A stretch of 18,801 nucleotides of DNA from Pirellulales bacterium (GTDB lineage Bacteria > Planctomycetota > Planctomycetia > Pirellulales > JALHLM01): the NCBI GenBank assembly GCA_022844585.1, contig JALHLM010000044.1:1-18801 (forward strand). The letters are read 5' to 3'. This document shows positions 15,217-18,801 of the stretch, in pieces. How positions within the stretch are numbered: position 1 is the first letter of the stretch; every line of letters starts with the position of its first letter. Under the pieces are notes generated by a model that was given only the letters and a program-made list of their open reading frames with translations, was not told where the DNA came from and did no database searches. The position numbers and the translations under genes were made by a program.

Positions 15217-16665
15217 ATGATTCAATTCGTTCCATATCAGCGCCGGGCCGGGCTGATCGGTGCATGCCTCTTACTGTTCGTGTCCTCGTTGCAGGCCACT
15301 GTTCTTGGGCAGATCATGCCGCGGCTGAAAGTGAGCGAGAATCATCGTCACCTGCAGACGGCCGAAGGAAAACCATTCTTCTGGCTCGGGGATACCGCCT
15401 GGGAATTGTTTCATCGCCTGAATCGCGAGGAAGCGGACGCGTATCTCGACTTACGCGCAAAACAAGGTTACACAGTCATTCAGGCCGTCGCGATCGCCGA
15501 ACTGGACGGCCACAGCGATCCGAATCCTTACGGGCATTTGCCGCTCGTAGAATTTGATCCGGCGCGACCAGCGGTAGCGGACGGGCCGCAGAACGACTAC
15601 TGGGATCACGTCGACTACATCGTGGACGCGGCGAATCGGCGCGGGATCTACATCGGTTTCCTGCCCACCTGGGGCCGCTACTGGCACGACAAGGTGCGCG
15701 ACGAGCGCCCGCTGTTCACCGAGGAAAACGCGGCCGTCTATGGCAAGTGGCTGGGCGAGCGCTTTCGCGGCAAGGGCATTGTGTGGATCCTGGGAGGCGA
15801 TCGCCCGATCGAAAATGACGAGCAGCGCGAGATCATCCGCGCGATGTCGCGCGGTTTGAAGGAGGGAGACGGCGGCGCTCATTTGATGACGTTCCATCCG
15901 CCGGGCGGGCGTGGCTCCGCGGAATGGTTTCACGACGACGCGTGGCTCGACTTCAACATGCGGCAGAACGGCCACGTGGCGGAGTTCACTGAGCGTTACG
16001 TCAAGACCCGCGCGGACTACGATCGCACGCCGGTGAAGCCCGTCGTCGACGGCGAACCGATTTACGAGGACCATCCCGTGTCGTTCAAGCCAGACGAGCT
16101 GGGACATTCCACCGCGACCGACGTGCGGCGGCCGCTGTACTGGGATCTGTTCAGCGGCGCCTGTGGGCACACTTACGGCCATCACTCGGTGTGGCAGATG
16201 TGGGGCGAAGGACGCAATCCCATCAATCGACCGCTGATGCCGTGGCACGAGGCGATTCACCAGCCAGGCGCGGCGCAGATGCAGTTCGGCCGCCACCTGA
16301 TCGAATCGCGCCCGATGTTAGATCGCATTCCCGACGACGACATCGTCGTAACCGATCGCGTCGCCAGCTCCGTGCCGGGCGCGGGGCGCTACCGCTTTGT
16401 CGCCACGCGCGACGCGGCGGGAACTTATGCGTTCGTTTATGTGCCGGCCGGACGCAAGTTCCGCGTGCGCATGGACAAGCTCGCCGGGCCGAAGGTCAAG
16501 GCCTGGTGGTACAATCCACGCAACGGCGAAGCGGCGGCGATTGGCGAATTCGCGAGCGAAGGCGAGCCGGAATTCGTATCGCCCGATCTTGGCGAAGCCC
16601 TCGACTGGATCCTCGTGTTGGACGACATCAGCAAGAATTATCCCACGCCTGGAGCGAAACGATGA
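15217..16665 (+). CDS. Secreted GH140-type apiosidase (DUF4038) with C-terminal collagenase-associated domain
   Basis: This exported glycoside hydrolase is predicted to release D-apiose from plant material such as rhamnogalacturonan II side chains or apiosides. The 482-residue form starts at the ATG at 15217, after GGAG with an 8-nt spacer. It has a signal peptide (MIQFVPYQRRAG then LIGACLLLFVSSLQA). An earlier ATG at 15175 overlaps the apnO stop in ATGA but would add 14 residues before the signal. The barrel opens with FFWLGDTAWELFHRL (55-69). The two acidic catalytic candidates, by analogy with the characterised GH140 enzyme of Bacteroides, are Asp195 in WILGGD and Glu280 in VVDGEPIYED. After about residue 390 a small beta domain (GTYAFVYVPAGRKFRV, VKAWWYNPRNGEA) matches the 'putative collagen-binding domain of a collagenase' often fused to DUF4038. 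The next gene overlaps it in ATGA. Confidence 0.87.
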   Translation: MIQFVPYQRRAGLIGACLLLFVSSLQATVLGQIMPRLKVSENHRHLQTAEGKPFFWLGDTAWELFHRLNREEADAYLDLRAKQGYTVIQAVAIAELDGHSDPNPYGHLPLVEFDPARPAVADGPQNDYWDHVDYIVDAANRRGIYIGFLPTWGRYWHDKVRDERPLFTEENAAVYGKWLGERFRGKGIVWILGGDRPIENDEQREIIRAMSRGLKEGDGGAHLMTFHPPGGRGSAEWFHDDAWLDFNMRQNGHVAEFTERYVKTRADYDRTPVKPVVDGEPIYEDHPVSFKPDELGHSTATDVRRPLYWDLFSGACGHTYGHHSVWQMWGEGRNPINRPLMPWHEAIHQPGAAQMQFGRHLIESRPMLDRIPDDDIVVTDRVASSVPGAGRYRFVATRDAAGTYAFVYVPAGRKFRVRMDKLAGPKVKAWWYNPRNGEAAAIGEFASEGEPEFVSPDLGEALDWILVLDDISKNYPTPGAKR

Positions 16666-17942
16666 AGATCGCGCGCAAACACTCGTGCACTGGATGGGCC
16701 GCTTGCCTTGTCGCGATGCTCGCGCTTCAGTATTGCGCTCCAGTGCAGGCGGAAGACTGGCCGAGCTTCCGCGGGCCCTCGCGCCAAGGCCTTTCCAGTG
16801 AAACAGGTCTGCCACTGAAATGGGCCGCCGGCGAAAACATCGCCTGGAAGGTGGAAGTACCTGGCGAGGCTTGGTCGTCGCCGATTGTTTGGGGCGATCA
16901 AGTGTTCGTGACAACGGCCACCGACGGCGGCGCAAGCTGCCGCGTGCTGGCCTTCGCGCGCGCGACCGGTAAACTGATGTGGAACACGGAAGTGTTTCGC
17001 CAAACGCCGGGCCACAAGCAGGCCAAGAACTCGTACGCCACGCCGACTCCGGCCACGGACGGCGAACTGGTCTATGCCATCTTCGGCGACGGTAGTTTCG
17101 CCGCAGTGAACTGCGCTGGCGAAATCGCGTGGACGAATCGTGACGTCAAGTTCTACGGCGAGCATGGGCTCGGCGCATCGCCGATTCTTTACCACGACTT
17201 GTTGATCATGCCGTTCGACGGCAGCAGTTCAGGTCCGGATCTCAAACTCGGCTGGCAAACGCCTTGGGATCAATCGTTTGTCCTGGCGCTCGACAAGCGC
17301 ACCGGCCAACAGCGCTGGCGCGCCTCGCGCGGCCTGTCGCGCATCGCGCATGTTTCGCCGATCATTGCCCAGATCGACGGTCATGACGAGCTCGTGAGCT
17401 GCGCCGGCGACGCAATTCAAGGCTTCGATCCAGTCACAGGCGAGCGGCTGTGGCACGTCTTCAGCGAAGGCGAGGGAGTCGTGCCATCGCCGGCGCTGGC
17501 AAACGGAACGATCTTCACGGCGTCGGGCTTCGGGGCTACGACGCTGCGCACGGTGCGCTTAGGCGGTCGCGGCGACGTCACGCAATCGCACATCGCCTGG
17601 GAGCAACGCAAAGGCGCGCCGAATCAATCGTCCTTGATCTACGTCGCGCCGTTTCTGTATGCCGTCAGCGATCAGGGCGTCGTGATGTGTTACCGCGGCG
17701 AATCGGGCGAAGTCGTGTGGCAGGGCCGCGTCGAAGGGACGTATAGTTCCTCGCCGGTCGCCGCCGAGGGGCGCATCTATTTGCTCTCCGAACAAGGAGA
17801 AACGACGGTCGTCGAAGCCCGCGACGAATTCGACATCATCGCCCGCAACCCGCTCGGTGAGCGCTGCCAGGCGTCGATGGCGGTCGCGCAGGGCCGCCTC
17901 TATATCCGCACCGACCGTCATCTCTGGTGCATCGGTAAATAG
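16662..17942 (+). CDS. Secreted PQQ-like beta-propeller protein
   Basis: This is the last gene of the operon, encoding a 426-residue exported protein. Residues 1-30 form a signal peptide ending CAPVQA, followed directly by EDWPSFRGPSRQGLSSETGL, a start typical of planctomycete PQQ-like repeat proteins. The remainder carries repeated blade motifs of the quinoprotein propeller type: FARATGKLMWNTEV, VNCAGEIAWTNRDV, LDKRTGQQRWRASRG, GFDPVTGERLWHVF, CYRGESGEVVWQGRV. I see no cytochrome c motif (CxxCH) and no separate dehydrogenase domain, so it is probably a binding or scaffold propeller and not a proven alcohol or sugar dehydrogenase. Its ATG overlaps the apiosidase stop, tying its expression to glycan breakdown. 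The role in apiose use is unknown. Confidence 0.85.
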   Translation: MKIARKHSCTGWAACLVAMLALQYCAPVQAEDWPSFRGPSRQGLSSETGLPLKWAAGENIAWKVEVPGEAWSSPIVWGDQVFVTTATDGGASCRVLAFARATGKLMWNTEVFRQTPGHKQAKNSYATPTPATDGELVYAIFGDGSFAAVNCAGEIAWTNRDVKFYGEHGLGASPILYHDLLIMPFDGSSSGPDLKLGWQTPWDQSFVLALDKRTGQQRWRASRGLSRIAHVSPIIAQIDGHDELVSCAGDAIQGFDPVTGERLWHVFSEGEGVVPSPALANGTIFTASGFGATTLRTVRLGGRGDVTQSHIAWEQRKGAPNQSSLIYVAPFLYAVSDQGVVMCYRGESGEVVWQGRVEGTYSSSPVAAEGRIYLLSEQGETTVVEARDEFDIIARNPLGERCQASMAVAQGRLYIRTDRHLWCIGK

Positions 17943-18062
17943 CGATCCCCGCGAACAATTCTCGCCACAACCCTGTCCCCTTAAACGGGCGCCCCGCCGG
18001 CGCGGCGACGTGCGAGGGGGTCGCAATAGGTCTGGCCGGGGTCTAAAATCACCAGTTCCGTC
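17943..18062. other. Intergenic region between the operon end and tRNA-Lys
   Basis: There is no ORF of substance here. The GC-rich stretch around 17987-18006 has short self-complementary pieces but no stem followed by a T-run, so I cannot name a terminator for the operon. A possible tRNA promoter lies near the right end. Confidence 0.5.
18044..18049 (+). promoter_or_regulatory. Candidate -10 element of the tRNA-Lys gene
   Basis: TAAAAT lies 13 nt before the mature tRNA 5' end, in otherwise GC-rich sequence. The hexamer 17 bp upstream (TCGCAA at 18021-18026) is a poor -35. Only the -10 is suggestive. Confidence 0.35.
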
Positions 18063-18135
<73 letters not shown>

Positions 18136-18143
18136 CTTGAAAA

Positions 18144-18184
18144 AATGCCCGTAAATGCCTTGTTTTCAGGCGTTTACGGGCATT
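18144..18184. terminator. Strong hairpin just downstream of tRNA-Lys (possible terminator or processing stem)
   Basis: AATGCCCGTAAATGCC (18144-18159) pairs with GGCGTTTACGGGCATT (18169-18184) over 16 bp with one G-T wobble and a 9-nt loop. It begins 9 nt after the tRNA. On the plus strand it is not followed by a T-run, whereas read on the minus strand it ends in six T residues. It could end tRNA transcription imperfectly, act bidirectionally, or stop minus-strand transcription entering from the right. Confidence 0.7.
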
Positions 18185-18363
18185 CTCATGCGCGGTCAGC
18201 TTGATCGGCGACGCCTGTTTTTCCCTCTAGAAACCGCAGATTAACGCTGTGTGTGTTTCCACCGAGTTTCCAAATCCTAGTGCGGAATGATTTACGATTT
18301 GCTTTTCCATTTCCCCACGGTCGCTAAAATTGGGGCATCGGGTCCGCGGCCGTACACCGCATT
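18185..18363. other. Non-coding stretch before the right-hand gene
   Basis: I find no ORF with coding character here. It is AT-richer than its surroundings. A TAAAAT at 18325-18330 could be a -10 for the downstream gene, but the nearest -35-like TTGCTT (18299-18304) is 20 bp away, which is too far for a confident promoter. Confidence 0.4.
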
Positions 18364-18434
18364 GCTCGCCCGTCGCTGTTCTCCCCTCACCTGGAGCGGC
18401 GACGGGCCGAGCGCCCGGAATCGCAAGGGTGAGG
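18364..18434 (+). promoter_or_regulatory. Leader hairpin whose loop is complementary to the ribosome-binding site
   Basis: GCTCG plus CCCGTCGC (18364-18376) pairs with GCGACGGG (18399-18406) and CGAGC (18408-18412), a 13-bp stem with a single bulged C at 18407 and a 22-nt loop. Within the loop CCTCACC (18385-18391) is an exact complement of GGTGAGG (18428-18434), which contains the GAGG ribosome-binding core 7 nt before the ATG at 18442. Loop pairing would make a pseudoknot that hides the ribosome-binding site. The structure is seen by eye, and a regulatory role is inferred. Confidence 0.45.
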
Positions 18435-18441
18435 ATTCAAA

Positions 18442-18801
18442 ATGCAGGACGCTATCTCTGCCGACACGCTCTTGTCGGAAATCGCGGACGAACGCAAGTC
18501 AGTTGCCGATGCTGAGTCGGAACGCCGGAAAGGACGGAAGTCTCACCGGCGTGAAGAACGCTTGAGGCGAGCCTGGGATCGTGTCTATTCGCGCGTCGAC
18601 GACACTGAACACTTTACGCTGACGCAACGGGCGTTGCTGCTCCGATCGCTGGGGCTGGCCCTGCGGCTGTGCGATCGGCGAGAGTGGCTATACGACGTCC
18701 TCGACGACGAATCGCTTCCCGCGTCCAAGGCCCGTCTGGTGAAACTCATTTTGTTTGTCTCGCGCCCAAGTACGCCGCTGGCCGATATCGCGCGAGTGCT
18801 C
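18442..18801 (+). CDS. Hypothetical protein, N-terminal 120 residues (runs off the right edge)
   Basis: An open frame of exactly 120 codons runs from the ATG at 18442 to the edge. The start is well fixed, because an in-frame TGA lies at 18430-18432 and GAGG lies 7 nt upstream. Residues 11-50 are highly charged (ERKSVADAESERRKGRKSHR and onward) and probably helical. After that comes a more hydrophobic, helix-rich stretch (TQRALLLRSLGLALRLCDRR, then ARLVKLILFVSRPS). There is no signal peptide. I do not recognise the family and the C-terminus is missing, so no function is offered. It follows a structured leader that may control its translation. Confidence 0.65.
   Translation, partial: MQDAISADTLLSEIADERKSVADAESERRKGRKSHRREERLRRAWDRVYSRVDDTEHFTLTQRALLLRSLGLALRLCDRREWLYDVLDDESLPASKARLVKLILFVSRPSTPLADIARVL

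Overview
The window is high-GC, bacterial and gene-dense. It most likely comes from a planctomycete of the Pirellulales type. The supporting signs are several secreted proteins with Sec-type leaders, a short Tyr/Pro-rich secreted protein, a secreted SUMF1-domain protein, a secreted PQQ-like beta-propeller protein, few strong Shine-Dalgarno sites, and a nested 'CACTGGCGG...CCGCCAGTG' palindrome of a kind I associate with that group. This placement is an inference from gene style and was not tested with a marker gene.

Layout. Positions 2-325 (-) hold the 5' part of a secreted Tyr/Pro-rich protein that runs off the left edge. Divergent from it is queG (452-1612, +), epoxyqueuosine reductase. A minus-strand block follows: a xylose-isomerase-like TIM-barrel protein (1633-2454), a double-hairpin inverted repeat (2506-2583), a secreted SUMF1-domain protein (2611-3510) and a GntR/FCD regulator (3601-4287). 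A compact divergent promoter region (4288-4404) then opens a plus-strand operon of ten genes that runs to 17942. After it come tRNA-Lys(TTT) (18063-18135), a strong hairpin (18144-18184), a structured leader (18364-18434) and the start of an unrecognised gene (18442 to the right edge).

The operon is the centre of interest. Its gene set matches the D-apiose catabolic pathway that uses a RuBisCO-like protein. In order it encodes a sugar-binding protein, a permease, a duplicated ATPase and a second permease (an RbsA/B/C-type importer), D-apionolactonase (ApnL), D-apiose dehydrogenase (ApsD), a RuBisCO-like protein (OiaT or OiaX type), 3-oxo-isoapionate kinase (OiaK, DUF1537), D-apionate oxidoisomerase (ApnO), a secreted GH140-type apiosidase and a secreted PQQ-like beta-propeller protein. 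The inferred flow has five stages. The exported GH140 enzyme releases apiose from plant glycans such as rhamnogalacturonan II or apiosides. The ABC system imports it. ApsD oxidises it to the lactone, ApnL opens the lactone to apionate, and ApnO and OiaK make 3-oxo-isoapionate 4-phosphate. The RuBisCO-like enzyme then cleaves or decarboxylates that product.

Seven junctions in the operon are ATGA start/stop overlaps and an eighth is an 8-nt overlap, so translation is probably coupled along most of the 13.5 kb. The divergent GntR/FCD protein is the obvious candidate regulator. A TTGACA-17-TAAACT promoter with a 14-bp palindrome in its spacer lies between it and the operon.
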